Shown piece by piece: positions 16,491 to 23,906 of a DNA stretch of 64,000 nucleotides. Source of the DNA: Mariniflexile fucanivorans (GTDB taxonomy: Bacteria > Bacteroidota > Bacteroidia > Flavobacteriales > Flavobacteriaceae). Both the position numbers and the translations under genes were made by a program. The stretch spans positions 124,001 to 188,000 of the forward strand of contig NZ_SLUP01000003.1 in assembly GCF_004341235.1 (NCBI RefSeq), read 5' to 3'. Under the pieces are notes generated by a model, which was not told the origin of the DNA, ran no database searches, and worked only from the letters and a program-made list of their open reading frames with translations. How positions within the stretch are numbered: position 1 is the first letter of the stretch; each line of letters begins with the position of its first letter.

Positions 16491-17111
16491 TTATGCTTTT
16501 ATTGAACAACCTATCGCCTTAGTCTCAGTTTGTTCAACTTCTTTTCCTTGTAAAAGTGCATCCACCGCTTTCTCAACATATTTAGTGGTTACAGATGATG
16601 CGTCTTTATAATTATCATCAATAGCACCTATATATTTAACCACATTTCCTTTCTTTGTTTTTTGAAGTATAAACATATGTGGCGTTTTTGTAGCTCCAAA
16701 TTTTGGATATACTTTTTGTTCTTTATCAATTAAGTAAGGAAACGTAAAGCCTTTATCGGTGGCGCGTTGTTTCATGGCATCTAAATTATCATCTGGTTTT
16801 ACAGAGACATTATTGGGCATAATGGCAATTACAGGATAGCCTTTTGCTGCGTATTTCTTATCTAAAGCAATAATTCTGTCTTCATACATCACCGCATAGG
16901 GGCAGGTGTTACAGGTAAATGTTATTATAAATCCTTTAGCATCTTTATAATCGGATAATGAGACCATCTTCCCGTCAACATTTTTTAGTGAAAAATCTTC
17001 GGCAACATCACCTATTTTATAACCTTCATTTAAAGTTGTTTTATTTATTGTGAATGCACTTACGCACAATACAATAATAGCTACTGAAATTAATTTGAAT
17101 GTATTCTTCAT
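16491..17111 (-). CDS. Secreted thioredoxin-family protein
   Basis: The 206-residue protein has a signal peptide (about 1-22). A redoxin domain follows: GDVAEDFSLKNVDGKMVSLSDYKDAKGFIITFTCNTCPYAVMYEDRIIALDKKYAAKGYPVIAIMPNN. The CNTC active site is at Cys67/Cys70, and ATKTPHMFILQ supplies the cis-proline. This subfamily (CxxCPY type) is common in Bacteroidota and probably reduces or isomerises periplasmic protein thiols. It begins 6 bp after the TlpA-like gene, so the two are one transcript. Confidence 0.85.
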   Translation of the reverse strand: MKNTFKLISVAIIVLCVSAFTINKTTLNEGYKIGDVAEDFSLKNVDGKMVSLSDYKDAKGFIITFTCNTCPYAVMYEDRIIALDKKYAAKGYPVIAIMPNNVSVKPDDNLDAMKQRATDKGFTFPYLIDKEQKVYPKFGATKTPHMFILQKTKKGNVVKYIGAIDDNYKDASSVTTKYVEKAVDALLQGKEVEQTETKAIGCSIKA

Positions 17112-17117
17112 AGTGTT

Positions 17118-17654
17118 CTATTTTAAAAATTGTTTGACTTCGGTTTCTAATGCTTCAAATGTAAATGATTGTTCAAAAAATTTACGTTTATTATTTTTAT
17201 AAATGATGGTTGCTGGTAACGACCCAGACCATGTTTCATCCACTTTTGGGATCCATGTATTCATATCTGCATCATCTAAAGCAATGACTTTCGATTTTAG
17301 TTTATTGTCTTTTATAAATGGTTTCAACTTTGATTCATATAAATGTGGAAAATCTAAACTCACCAACAATACCTCTACATTTTCATTTCCATACTCGGCA
17401 TTCAATTTTTCAAAATACGGGAGTTCCTTCACGCAAGGCGCACACCAAGTGGCCCAAAAATTAATAACGTGAATTTTACCATCATCCCTATTTAGAAATT
17501 TTTCAAAACCAGCAAAATCATAAACTTCTAAATCTAAATTAGCTTCAATTTGCTTTTCAACCACATTATCATTGGTTGCTATTTCTGCTTTTTTCTCTTC
17601 ATTTTTACAACTTGCAAAAACAAGTAATATTATAAGTACTGTTTTAAATTTCAT
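17118..17654 (-). CDS. TlpA-like thioredoxin lipoprotein
   Basis: The 178-residue protein has a lipobox (LLVFASC, lipid-modified Cys16). A short linker is followed by a TlpA/ResA-type thioredoxin domain with FWATWCAPCVKELPYFEKL (Cys71, Cys74) and the cis-proline region GSLPATIIY. Such proteins are membrane-anchored thiol reductases, often serving cytochrome maturation. It is the first gene of a pair with the thioredoxin-like gene. The divergent trp promoter region lies upstream; a 14-bp perfect palindrome at 17691-17704 could be part of its own control region. Confidence 0.87.
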   Translation of the reverse strand: MKFKTVLIILLVFASCKNEEKKAEIATNDNVVEKQIEANLDLEVYDFAGFEKFLNRDDGKIHVINFWATWCAPCVKELPYFEKLNAEYGNENVEVLLVSLDFPHLYESKLKPFIKDNKLKSKVIALDDADMNTWIPKVDETWSGSLPATIIYKNNKRKFFEQSFTFEALETEVKQFLK

Positions 17655-17781
17655 AGCTTCTTTTAGACTAAAAAAATGATTAATTGATTTAATGATATAT
17701 CATTTTAACCATAAAACTAATTAATACTTCAATGTTATTACCCCGTTTAACAATATTTTATGCAAAAATTAACTTGAAGTA

Positions 17782-17812
17782 TTGCGTAGTTCTATTTTGA
17801 TTTCTATATTTG
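17782..17812 (+). promoter_or_regulatory. trp operon promoter
   Basis: TTG at 17782-17784, 20 bp, then TATATTTG at 17805-17812 match the Bacteroidota -33/-7 consensus (TTG, TAnnTTTG). The expected transcription start near 17819 is about 12 nt before the leader ATG. Confidence 0.75.
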
Positions 17813-17830
17813 AACCAATTAATAATAACT

Positions 17831-17893
17831 ATGAATACAATTTTAAATAATACTTGGTGGTGGAGCTTACTAAACTTACGTTTCGTGAAGTAA
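17831..17893 (+). CDS. trp operon leader peptide with three Trp codons
   Basis: A 20-codon open frame (MNTILNNTWWWSLLNLRFVK) lies between the promoter and the terminator. Codons 9-11 are TGG TGG TGG (17855-17863). It is too short for routine gene finding. Three consecutive Trp codons in a short ORF before a Trp-biosynthesis operon are the mark of ribosome-mediated attenuation: with little charged tRNA-Trp the ribosome stalls there and the downstream terminator does not form. The terminator starts 31 nt after the stop codon. The mechanism in this phylum is inferred from the E. coli model. Confidence 0.85.
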   Translation: MNTILNNTWWWSLLNLRFVK

Positions 17894-17924
17894 AACCTTA
17901 GTATATTTAAAACTTAAAATATCC

Positions 17925-17957
17925 AAAAGGCTTGTCGTTCACGACAAGCCTTTTTTT
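17925..17957 (+). terminator. trp attenuator terminator
   Basis: AAGGCTTGTCG and CGACAAGCCTT flank a TTCA loop, with A pairing to T extending the stem, and end in seven T. It lies between the leader peptide and trpE (start 17989). A weaker competing hairpin is possible (CCTT at 17896-17899 with AAGG at 17927-17930, enclosing ATATTT/AAATAT). It would use the base of the terminator stem and is a candidate antiterminator. Confidence 0.85.
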
Positions 17958-17988
17958 AATACCAAAACACTGAAACACATTCAGCATA

Positions 17989-19392
17989 ATGAACAAATTT
18001 AACTTATACACGCACTACAAAAAAATTCTGGCAGACACCATTACGCCTGTTAGTATTTATTTAAAAATAAGAGATAAATACCCAAACAGTATTTTGCTTG
18101 AGAGTAGTGATTATCATGCCAACGATAACAGTTTTTCATACATCTGTTTCAACCCTATTGCTACTATTAAGGTTGAAAACGAGACCATTTTTCAAACATT
18201 TCCAGATGGTAGTGAAACTGAAAAACCCATAACAAAAAGCACCGATGTTTCGGAAGAAATTAATCAATTCACAAAACGTTTCAAAGTAAATTCTGAAGAA
18301 GAATTCAAATTCATAAATAATGGTATTTTTGGTTACATCGCTTACGATGCGGTTAAATATTTTGAAGATATTGACATTTCTAAAAAAGAAAATTCCATAA
18401 CAATTCCTGAGGTTAATTATGCGGTGTATCAAAACATCATCGCTATTAATCATCAAAAAAATGAAGCATATATTTTTGCACATTGTTTTGATAATGAATC
18501 TAATATTGACGAAATAGACCATTTAATTAAAGTTAAAAACTTTGCCTCTTACAACTTTGCTTCAAGCGGAGAAATCTCATCTAATTTATCTGATGATGAG
18601 TATAAGCACCATGTAGAATTAGCAAAAAAACATTGTGGTCGTGGTGATGTGTTTCAGCTCGTTTTATCAAAAAGTTTTACACAAGAATTTAAAGGGGATG
18701 AATTTAATGTCTATCGTGCGTTACGAAGCATCAACCCTTCACCCTATTTGTTTTATTTTGATTATGGCAACTTTAAAATATTTGGGTCTTCACCCGAAGC
18801 ACAACTTATTCTGAGCGATGGAAAAGCGGAAATTCACCCCATAGCGGGTACCTTTAAACGTACAGGAAACGACATTCAAGATGCTGAATTAGCCCAACAA
18901 TTGAAACTAGACGACAAAGAAAACGCAGAGCATGTGATGTTAGTCGATTTAGCAAGAAACGATTTAAGCCGTCATGGTAGTCATGTAACGGTGGATACCT
19001 ACCGCGAAGTTCAGTTTTTCTCGCATGTTATCCATTTGGTAAGCAAAGTTACCGGACAAAAACATAAAGAAACTTCAACCATGCAAGTGGTTGCCGATAC
19101 CTTTCCAGCTGGAACTTTAAGCGGTGCGCCAAAACACAGAGCCATGCAATTAATAGAACAATACGAAAAAACAAACCGTTCGTTTTACGGTGGCGCTATT
19201 GGTTTTATGGACTTTGAAGGCAACTTCAATCATGCCATCATGATTCGAACCTTCCTGAGTAAAAACCACGAATTACATTGGCGCGCAGGTGCTGGCATTG
19301 TATCAAAATCAACTCCTGAAAACGAGTTACAAGAAGTGTATAATAAATTAGGAGCCCTAACGAAAGCTATTGAATTAGCAGAAACAATTTAA
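17989..19392 (+). CDS. trpE: Anthranilate synthase component I
   Basis: The 467-residue protein converts chorismate with ammonia from TrpG to anthranilate. The N-terminal part holds the Trp feedback motif LLES (SILLESSDYHANDNSFSYICF). The C-terminal chorismate-binding domain has GRGDVFQLVLSKSF, PSPYLFYFDYG, SPEAQL, HPIAGTFKRTG, LVDLARNDLSR, DTFPAGTLSGAPKHRAMQLI and YGGAIGFMDFEGN. It is the first structural gene after the attenuator, 2 bp before trpG. Trp thus probably acts at two levels: enzyme inhibition and attenuation. Confidence 0.97.
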   Translation: MNKFNLYTHYKKILADTITPVSIYLKIRDKYPNSILLESSDYHANDNSFSYICFNPIATIKVENETIFQTFPDGSETEKPITKSTDVSEEINQFTKRFKVNSEEEFKFINNGIFGYIAYDAVKYFEDIDISKKENSITIPEVNYAVYQNIIAINHQKNEAYIFAHCFDNESNIDEIDHLIKVKNFASYNFASSGEISSNLSDDEYKHHVELAKKHCGRGDVFQLVLSKSFTQEFKGDEFNVYRALRSINPSPYLFYFDYGNFKIFGSSPEAQLILSDGKAEIHPIAGTFKRTGNDIQDAELAQQLKLDDKENAEHVMLVDLARNDLSRHGSHVTVDTYREVQFFSHVIHLVSKVTGQKHKETSTMQVVADTFPAGTLSGAPKHRAMQLIEQYEKTNRSFYGGAIGFMDFEGNFNHAIMIRTFLSKNHELHWRAGAGIVSKSTPENELQEVYNKLGALTKAIELAETI

Positions 19393-19394
19393 AG

Positions 19395-19979
19395 ATGACG
19401 AAAGTATTAGTTATAGATAATTACGACAGTTTTACATACAATTTGGTACATTATTTAGAAGATTTAAACTGCCATGTTACCGTTGTGCGAAACGACAAAT
19501 TAACCTTGGACGATGTAGAACCTTTTGATAAAATTGTATTATCACCAGGACCAGGCGTTCCCGATGAAGCCGGTTTACTAAAACCCATCATCGAACGTTT
19601 TGCACCAACAAAAAGCATTTTAGGTGTGTGCTTAGGGCAGCAAGCTATTGGCGAAGTTTTTGGAGGCTCGCTTATTAATTTAGACGATGTTTACCATGGT
19701 GTAGCAACCAAAGTGAACATTACGGTTGATGATGAATCTTTGTTTGCAGGCATGGATAAAGAAATTGAAGTGGGCCGTTACCACTCATGGGTTGTAAATC
19801 CTAACCTTCCTGATTGCTTAGAAGCTACCTCGATAGATGCTAATGGACAAATTATGTCGCTACGTCATAAAGTTTATGATGTTAAAGGCGTACAATACCA
19901 CCCAGAATCAGTTTTAACTCCCAACGGAAAACAAATTTTAAAGAACTGGGTAAATTCCCCAAACCCCAAAGGGGCTTAA
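19395..19979 (+). CDS. trpG: Anthranilate synthase glutamine amidotransferase
   Basis: The 194-residue class I amidotransferase has VIDNYDSFTYNLVHYLE at the start, the nucleophile Cys79 in LGVCLGQQAIGEVFGG, and the His/Glu pair in VQYHPESVLTPNGK. It releases ammonia from glutamine for TrpE. The last residues (NSPNPKGA) are encoded by a CCCC-AAA-GGGG palindrome at 19964-19974 that looks like a short repeat grafted onto the 3' end. The trpD start is 52 bp downstream, across a hairpin repeat. Confidence 0.97.
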   Translation: MTKVLVIDNYDSFTYNLVHYLEDLNCHVTVVRNDKLTLDDVEPFDKIVLSPGPGVPDEAGLLKPIIERFAPTKSILGVCLGQQAIGEVFGGSLINLDDVYHGVATKVNITVDDESLFAGMDKEIEVGRYHSWVVNPNLPDCLEATSIDANGQIMSLRHKVYDVKGVQYHPESVLTPNGKQILKNWVNSPNPKGA

Positions 19980-20000
19980 AAAATATAATTAATAAAAATT

Positions 20001-20030
20001 CCCTCTCCTATGGAGAGGGTTAGGGAGAGG
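20001..20030 (+). repeat. trpG-trpD junction hairpin (repeat family P, copy 1)
   Basis: CCCTCTCC-TAT-GGAGAGGG is a perfect 8-bp stem with a 3-nt loop, followed by TTAGGGAGAGG immediately before the trpD ATG. Copy 2 lies at 21893-21921. The two differ at one stem pair with both partners changed, so pairing is kept. Confidence 0.8.
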
Positions 20031-20031
20031 A

Positions 20032-21024
20032 ATGAAAAACATATTAAACAGACTTATAAACCACGAAAATATCTCTACTGAAGAAGCGAAACAAGCTTTG
20101 GTAAATATCTCGAAAGGCGATTATAACCAAAGTCAAATTGCAGCGTTTTTAACCGTTTACATGATGCGTAGCATCACACTAAACGAGTTACAAGGGTTTC
20201 GTGACGCCCTTTTGGAATTATGTATTCCTATTGATTTAAAAGAATTTAATGCCATTGATTTATGTGGAACTGGTGGTGATGGCAAAGACACATTTAATAT
20301 TTCAACGTTGGCATCATTCGTTACTGCGGGCGCTGGTGTGAAAGTTGCAAAACACGGCAATTACGGAGTGTCATCCACCTGTGGTTCTTCAAACGTTATG
20401 GAATATTTAGGTATTAAATTTTCAAGTGATGAAGATTTTTTAAAACGTTCTATTGATAAAGCGGGTATTTGTGTGTTACATGCCCCTTTGTTTCATCCAG
20501 CTATGAAAAATGTGGCACCTATTCGTCGGGAATTAGGGGTAAAAACCTTTTTCAATATGTTAGGACCCATGGTAAATCCGTCGTTTCCTAAAAATCAAAT
20601 GGTCGGTGTTTTTAATTTGGAATTGCTTCGTTTATATGGATATTTATATCAAAATACCGATAAAAATTATTCCATTGTGCATGCGTTGGATGGTTATGAT
20701 GAAATATCGTTAACAGGATCAACCAAAGTGATTTCTAATCATTCAGAAACCATGTTTTCACCGGAAGATTTAGGTATTTCAGAAATCACCCAAGAATCGA
20801 TTTTTGGTGGAGATACAGTGGAATCATCTGCCAAAATTTTCATGGATGTCATTCAAGGAAAAGGGACAGAAGCACAGAACCATGTGGTGTGTGCCAATGC
20901 AGGTTTAGCCATTGCAACCACAAATAAAATTAGTCATAAAGCAGGTTTTGAATTAGCCAAAGAATCCTTACTTTCTGGTAAAGGATTAAAAGCATTACAA
21001 ACCATTCAAGAATTGAGTAAATGA
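20032..21024 (+). CDS. trpD: Anthranilate phosphoribosyltransferase
   Basis: The 330-residue enzyme joins anthranilate and PRPP. Visible motifs are the PRPP-binding LCGTGGDGKDTFNISTLASF, KHGNYGVSSTCGSSNVMEYLG, and FHPAMKNVAPIRRELGVKTFFNMLGPMVNP. The start ATG follows directly after a purine-rich arm of a palindromic repeat (GGGAGAGGA-ATG). The 3' end overlaps trpC by the ATGA arrangement, giving translational coupling. Confidence 0.97.
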   Translation: MKNILNRLINHENISTEEAKQALVNISKGDYNQSQIAAFLTVYMMRSITLNELQGFRDALLELCIPIDLKEFNAIDLCGTGGDGKDTFNISTLASFVTAGAGVKVAKHGNYGVSSTCGSSNVMEYLGIKFSSDEDFLKRSIDKAGICVLHAPLFHPAMKNVAPIRRELGVKTFFNMLGPMVNPSFPKNQMVGVFNLELLRLYGYLYQNTDKNYSIVHALDGYDEISLTGSTKVISNHSETMFSPEDLGISEITQESIFGGDTVESSAKIFMDVIQGKGTEAQNHVVCANAGLAIATTNKISHKAGFELAKESLLSGKGLKALQTIQELSK

Positions 21025-21803
21025 ACATTCTAGATAAAATTGTAGCCGATAAACGCATTGAAGTCGATCTAAGAAAATCGCTTATTCCAGTGAAACAATT
21101 GGAACAATCGGTTTTGTTTGAAAGAAACACGATTTCATTAGCAGACAAATTAAAAAATAGCCAAACAGGTATTATAGCAGAACACAAACGTCGTTCTCCT
21201 TCAAAATCGGTTATCAATCAAAACTTAAATGTGTTTGATGTGGCAAAAGGCTATGAAGATGCAGGCGTTTGCGGGATGTCCATTTTAACCGATGGTAAAT
21301 ATTTTGGTGGTTCGTTAGACGATTTGCTAACTGCGCGTGCCAGTTGTAATTTACCGCTTTTGCGTAAGGAATTCATCATTGACGAATACCAATTATTAGA
21401 AGCGAAGGCTTATGGTGCCGATGTTATTTTGCTAATTGCAGCTATTTTAACCAGAGAAGAAATTAAACAGTTTTCAGAATTTGCAAAAAGCCTAAATTTA
21501 GATGTATTACTAGAAGTGCATAACGAAGAAGAATTGCATAAATCCATCATGCCAAGTTTAGATATGTTGGGTGTTAACAACCGTAATTTAAAAACCTTCG
21601 ATGTTAGTTTAGATACTAGTAAAGGACTAAGTGAACTCATACCAAACGATTTTGTAAAAGTGTCAGAAAGTGGCATTAGCAATATGGAAGCCATTAAAGA
21701 ATTACAACCTTATGGCTACAAAGGTTTTTTAATAGGTGAAAATTTTATGAAGACCGATAATGCTGGTGAAAGTGCTAAACAATTTATTAAAGGCCTCCTC
21801 TAA
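21021..21803 (+). CDS. trpC: Indole-3-glycerol-phosphate synthase
   Basis: The 260-residue (beta/alpha)8 enzyme closes the indole ring. Motifs are IIAEHKRRSPSKSVI (catalytic Glu/Lys region), SILTDGKYFGGSLDDL, LLRKEFIIDEYQLLEAKAYGADVILLIAAIL, VLLEVHNEEEL, LGVNNRNLKTFDV and KVSESGI. It overlaps trpD by 4 bp. It is a stand-alone TrpC, not fused with TrpF. A GGAGGAG hairpin follows its stop codon. Confidence 0.97.
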   Translation: MNILDKIVADKRIEVDLRKSLIPVKQLEQSVLFERNTISLADKLKNSQTGIIAEHKRRSPSKSVINQNLNVFDVAKGYEDAGVCGMSILTDGKYFGGSLDDLLTARASCNLPLLRKEFIIDEYQLLEAKAYGADVILLIAAILTREEIKQFSEFAKSLNLDVLLEVHNEEELHKSIMPSLDMLGVNNRNLKTFDVSLDTSKGLSELIPNDFVKVSESGISNMEAIKELQPYGYKGFLIGENFMKTDNAGESAKQFIKGLL

Positions 21804-21820
21804 CTCCTCCGAAGGAGGAG
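21804..21820 (+). repeat. trpC-trpF junction hairpin with SD-like arm
   Basis: CTCCTCC-GAA-GGAGGAG is a perfect 7-bp stem with a 3-nt loop that starts on the base after the trpC stop. Its 3' arm is a strong Shine-Dalgarno-like sequence, 9 nt before the ATG of a short frame at 21830. Confidence 0.75.
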
Positions 21821-21829
21821 AACACTCAA

Positions 21830-21856
21830 ATGGCATACAGTACGAATAAAAAATAA
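21830..21856 (+). CDS. Eight-codon mini-ORF coupled to trpF
   Basis: ATG-GCA-TAC-AGT-ACG-AAT-AAA-AAA-TAA (MAYSTNKK) ends directly on the ATG at 21857 that opens the trpF frame. It has a GGAGGAG sequence upstream. It might be a coupling ORF that delivers ribosomes to trpF, or chance. No homology is claimed. Confidence 0.25.
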   Translation: MAYSTNKK

Positions 21857-22648
21857 ATGAACAAAGATAAACGAAATACTCCGCAATCCATTCCCTCCCC
21901 TTTGGGGAGGGTTAGGGTGGGGCTTCTTAAAATCTGCGGCATGAAATATCAAGACAACATAGAACAAGTTGCAGCTTTACAGCCAGACTATCTTGGTTTT
22001 ATATTTTATGATAAATCTGCAAGACATTTTGATTCAAAAAACATTCCTGACATACCAAAATCCATTAACAAAACAGGTGTATTTGTTAATGAAGATATAG
22101 ATGTTGTTATTGATAAAATAACTGCTCATAATTTACACGCAGTTCAACTTCATGGTGAAGAATCTCCTGAGTATTGTTTAAAATTGAAACGTCATTACGA
22201 GGAGAGAAACGACGCAGTAATCCCTTCAAAAGAAACAGATTGCTTCGACTTTGAAAAAAAGTCTCGCAATGACGAAAAACTAGAAATAATCAAAGTATTT
22301 TCCATTAAAGACGAATTCAATTTTGAGGTTTTAAAACCTTATGAAAATGTTTGTGATTATTTTCTGTTCGATACCAAAGGAAAACTTCACGGTGGTAATG
22401 GTTATACGTTCGATTGGAATGTTTTAAACAATTACCCTTCAACCAAACCCTTCTTTTTAAGTGGTGGGATTGGGTTAGAAGAAGTAGATAAAATTAAAGA
22501 ATTTATGCAAAGTTCCGCTTCTAAATATTGTTATGCTTTAGATGTTAATAGCAAATTTGAAAAGGAGCCTGGATTAAAAAATATAGATTTATTACGAAAA
22601 TTTAAAGATACCGTCATTACGATGAATGAGGAACGAATGAAGAAGTAA
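21857..22648 (+). CDS. trpF: Phosphoribosylanthranilate isomerase with repeat-derived insertion
   Basis: The isomerase core is clear: LLKICGMKYQDNIEQVAALQPDYLGFIFYDKSARHF, GVFVNED, AVQLHGEESPEYC, then IIKVFSIKDEFNF, CDYFLFDTKGKLHGGNGYTFDW, FFLSGGIGLEEV and LDVNSKFEKEPGLKNIDLL, with Cys27 in KICGMK. At 263 residues it is about 50 longer than usual. Residues about 112-140 come from an 85-bp palindromic element inserted in frame. The last 11 residues and the stop codon come from a second copy. The first 20 residues cover another hairpin repeat; a GTG at 21917 (residue 21) is an alternative start just before the core. All core motifs are intact, so I expect an active enzyme. Confidence 0.93.
   Translation: MNKDKRNTPQSIPSPLGRVRVGLLKICGMKYQDNIEQVAALQPDYLGFIFYDKSARHFDSKNIPDIPKSINKTGVFVNEDIDVVIDKITAHNLHAVQLHGEESPEYCLKLKRHYEERNDAVIPSKETDCFDFEKKSRNDEKLEIIKVFSIKDEFNFEVLKPYENVCDYFLFDTKGKLHGGNGYTFDWNVLNNYPSTKPFFLSGGIGLEEVDKIKEFMQSSASKYCYALDVNSKFEKEPGLKNIDLLRKFKDTVITMNEERMKK
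21893..21921 (+). repeat. Hairpin repeat inside the trpF 5' end (repeat family P, copy 2)
   Basis: CCCTCCCC-TTT-GGGGAGGG, then TTAGGGTGGG, has the same layout as the trpG-trpD copy. It is translated as SPLGRVRVG if the ATG at 21857 is used. Confidence 0.8.
22190..22274 (+). repeat. Palindromic element inserted in frame in trpF (family Q, copy 1)
   Basis: This 85-bp element has imperfect terminal inverted repeats (CGTCATTACGAG against CGTCATTGCGAG). It shares CGTCATTACGA, GTAATC, AAACAGATTGCTTC and TCGCAATGACG with copy 2. It encodes a hydrophilic loop (RHYEERND...KKSRNDE) between residues that are adjacent in ordinary TrpF. Confidence 0.85.
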
Positions 22649-22703
22649 TCTCAAAATCTGAAACTAAATACAAACAGATTGCTTCACTGTGTTCGCAATG
22701 ACG
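22612..22703 (+). repeat. Palindromic element at the trpF 3' end (family Q, copy 2)
   Basis: This 92-bp copy begins in trpF codon 252, provides the last 11 codons and the TAA, and ends 15 bp before the trpB ATG. Terminal repeats CGTCATTACGA and TCGCAATGACG match at 10 of 11 positions when inverted. Confidence 0.85.
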
Positions 22704-22718
22704 ACAAATATAAATAAT

Positions 22719-23900
22719 ATGAATTACAACGTAAACGAAAAAGGCTATTACGGCGAATTTGGAGGTGCATACATCCCCGAAATGCTCTACCCCAATGTAG
22801 AAGAATTACGCCAAAACTATTTAAAAATAATGGCAGAACCCGATTTTAAAAAAGAGTTCGACCAACTTTTAAAAGATTATGTAGGGCGTCCATCCCCTCT
22901 CTATTTTGCAAAGCGTCTTTCAGAAAAGTACAATACTAAAATTTATTTGAAACGCGAAGATTTAAACCATACTGGTGCGCATAAAATCAACAACACCATT
23001 GGTCAAATATTAGTAGCTAAACGCTTAGGTAAACATCGCATTATTGCCGAAACAGGCGCTGGACAGCATGGTGTGGCAACCGCAACGGTTTGTGCTTTAA
23101 TGGGATTGGAATGCATCGTTTATATGGGTGAGGTTGACATTGCTCGACAAGCACCAAACGTTGCCCGTATGAAAATGTTAGGCGCCACCGTTGTTCCAGC
23201 ATTATCAGGAAGTCGTACGCTTAAAGATGCCACCAACGAAGCCATTCGCGATTGGATTAACAACCCCGTAGATACGCATTACATTATTGGTTCTGCTATT
23301 GGGCCGCATCCCTATCCCGATATGGTGACACGCTTTCAGTCGGTTATTTCCCAAGAAATTAAATGGCAGTTAAAAGAACATGAAGGGCGCGAAAATCCCG
23401 ATTATGTAGTTGCTTGTATTGGTGGTGGTAGTAATGCTGCTGGCACCTATTACCATTATTTACATGAACCAGATGTGAAAATTATTGCTGTTGAAGCTGC
23501 CGGTTTAGGTGTCGATTCTGGTGAAAGTGCTGCCACTTCAGTATTAGGAAAAGAAGGTATTATTCATGGTTGTAAAACCTTGCTAATGCAAACTCCAGAC
23601 GGACAAATTACCGAACCTTACTCTATTTCTGCAGGATTAGATTATCCTGGTGTTGGCCCTATGCATGCACATTTAGCCAAAACGGGTCGTGCCGAATTCA
23701 TGTCTATTAAAGATGACGAAGCTATGAACGCTGGCCTCGAATTGTGTAAACTAGAAGGTATTATTCCTGCTATAGAGAGTTCGCATGCTTTGGCTATTTT
23801 CGATCAGAAAACATTCAAACCAACCGATGTGGTGGTGGTAAGTTTATCTGGCCGTGGTGATAAAGATTTACAAAATTATATAGAATATTTTAAAATTTAA
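22719..23900 (+). CDS. trpB: Tryptophan synthase beta subunit
   Basis: From the ATG at 22719 ([30 protein letters not shown]) the enzyme has 393 residues, the family's normal length. A GTG at 22689 would add ten repeat-derived residues and is less likely. The PLP lysine is Lys89 in [13 protein letters not shown]. Other marks are [16 protein letters not shown], the [14 protein letters not shown] phosphate loop and [11 protein letters not shown]. It condenses indole with serine. It is separated from trpA by 137 bp containing a dispersed repeat. Confidence 0.97.
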   Translation: MNYNVNEKGYYGEFGGAYIPEMLYPNVEELRQNYLKIMAEPDFKKEFDQLLKDYVGRPSPLYFAKRLSEKYNTKIYLKREDLNHTGAHKINNTIGQILVAKRLGKHRIIAETGAGQHGVATATVCALMGLECIVYMGEVDIARQAPNVARMKMLGATVVPALSGSRTLKDATNEAIRDWINNPVDTHYIIGSAIGPHPYPDMVTRFQSVISQEIKWQLKEHEGRENPDYVVACIGGGSNAAGTYYHYLHEPDVKIIAVEAAGLGVDSGESAATSVLGKEGIIHGCKTLLMQTPDGQITEPYSISAGLDYPGVGPMHAHLAKTGRAEFMSIKDDEAMNAGLELCKLEGIIPAIESSHALAIFDQKTFKPTDVVVVSLSGRGDKDLQNYIEYFKI

Positions 23901-23906
23901 AATAAT

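Noticed and set aside
17691-17704. AATGATATATCATT palindrome upstream of the TlpA-like gene
   Set aside because: Perfect but made almost only of A and T in AT-rich DNA, and no second copy was found; noted only as a possible part of the tlpA control region.
22689-22718. Upstream GTG start for trpB adding ten residues
   Set aside because: The extension is encoded partly by the palindromic element; the ATG at 22719 gives the usual N-terminus and length.
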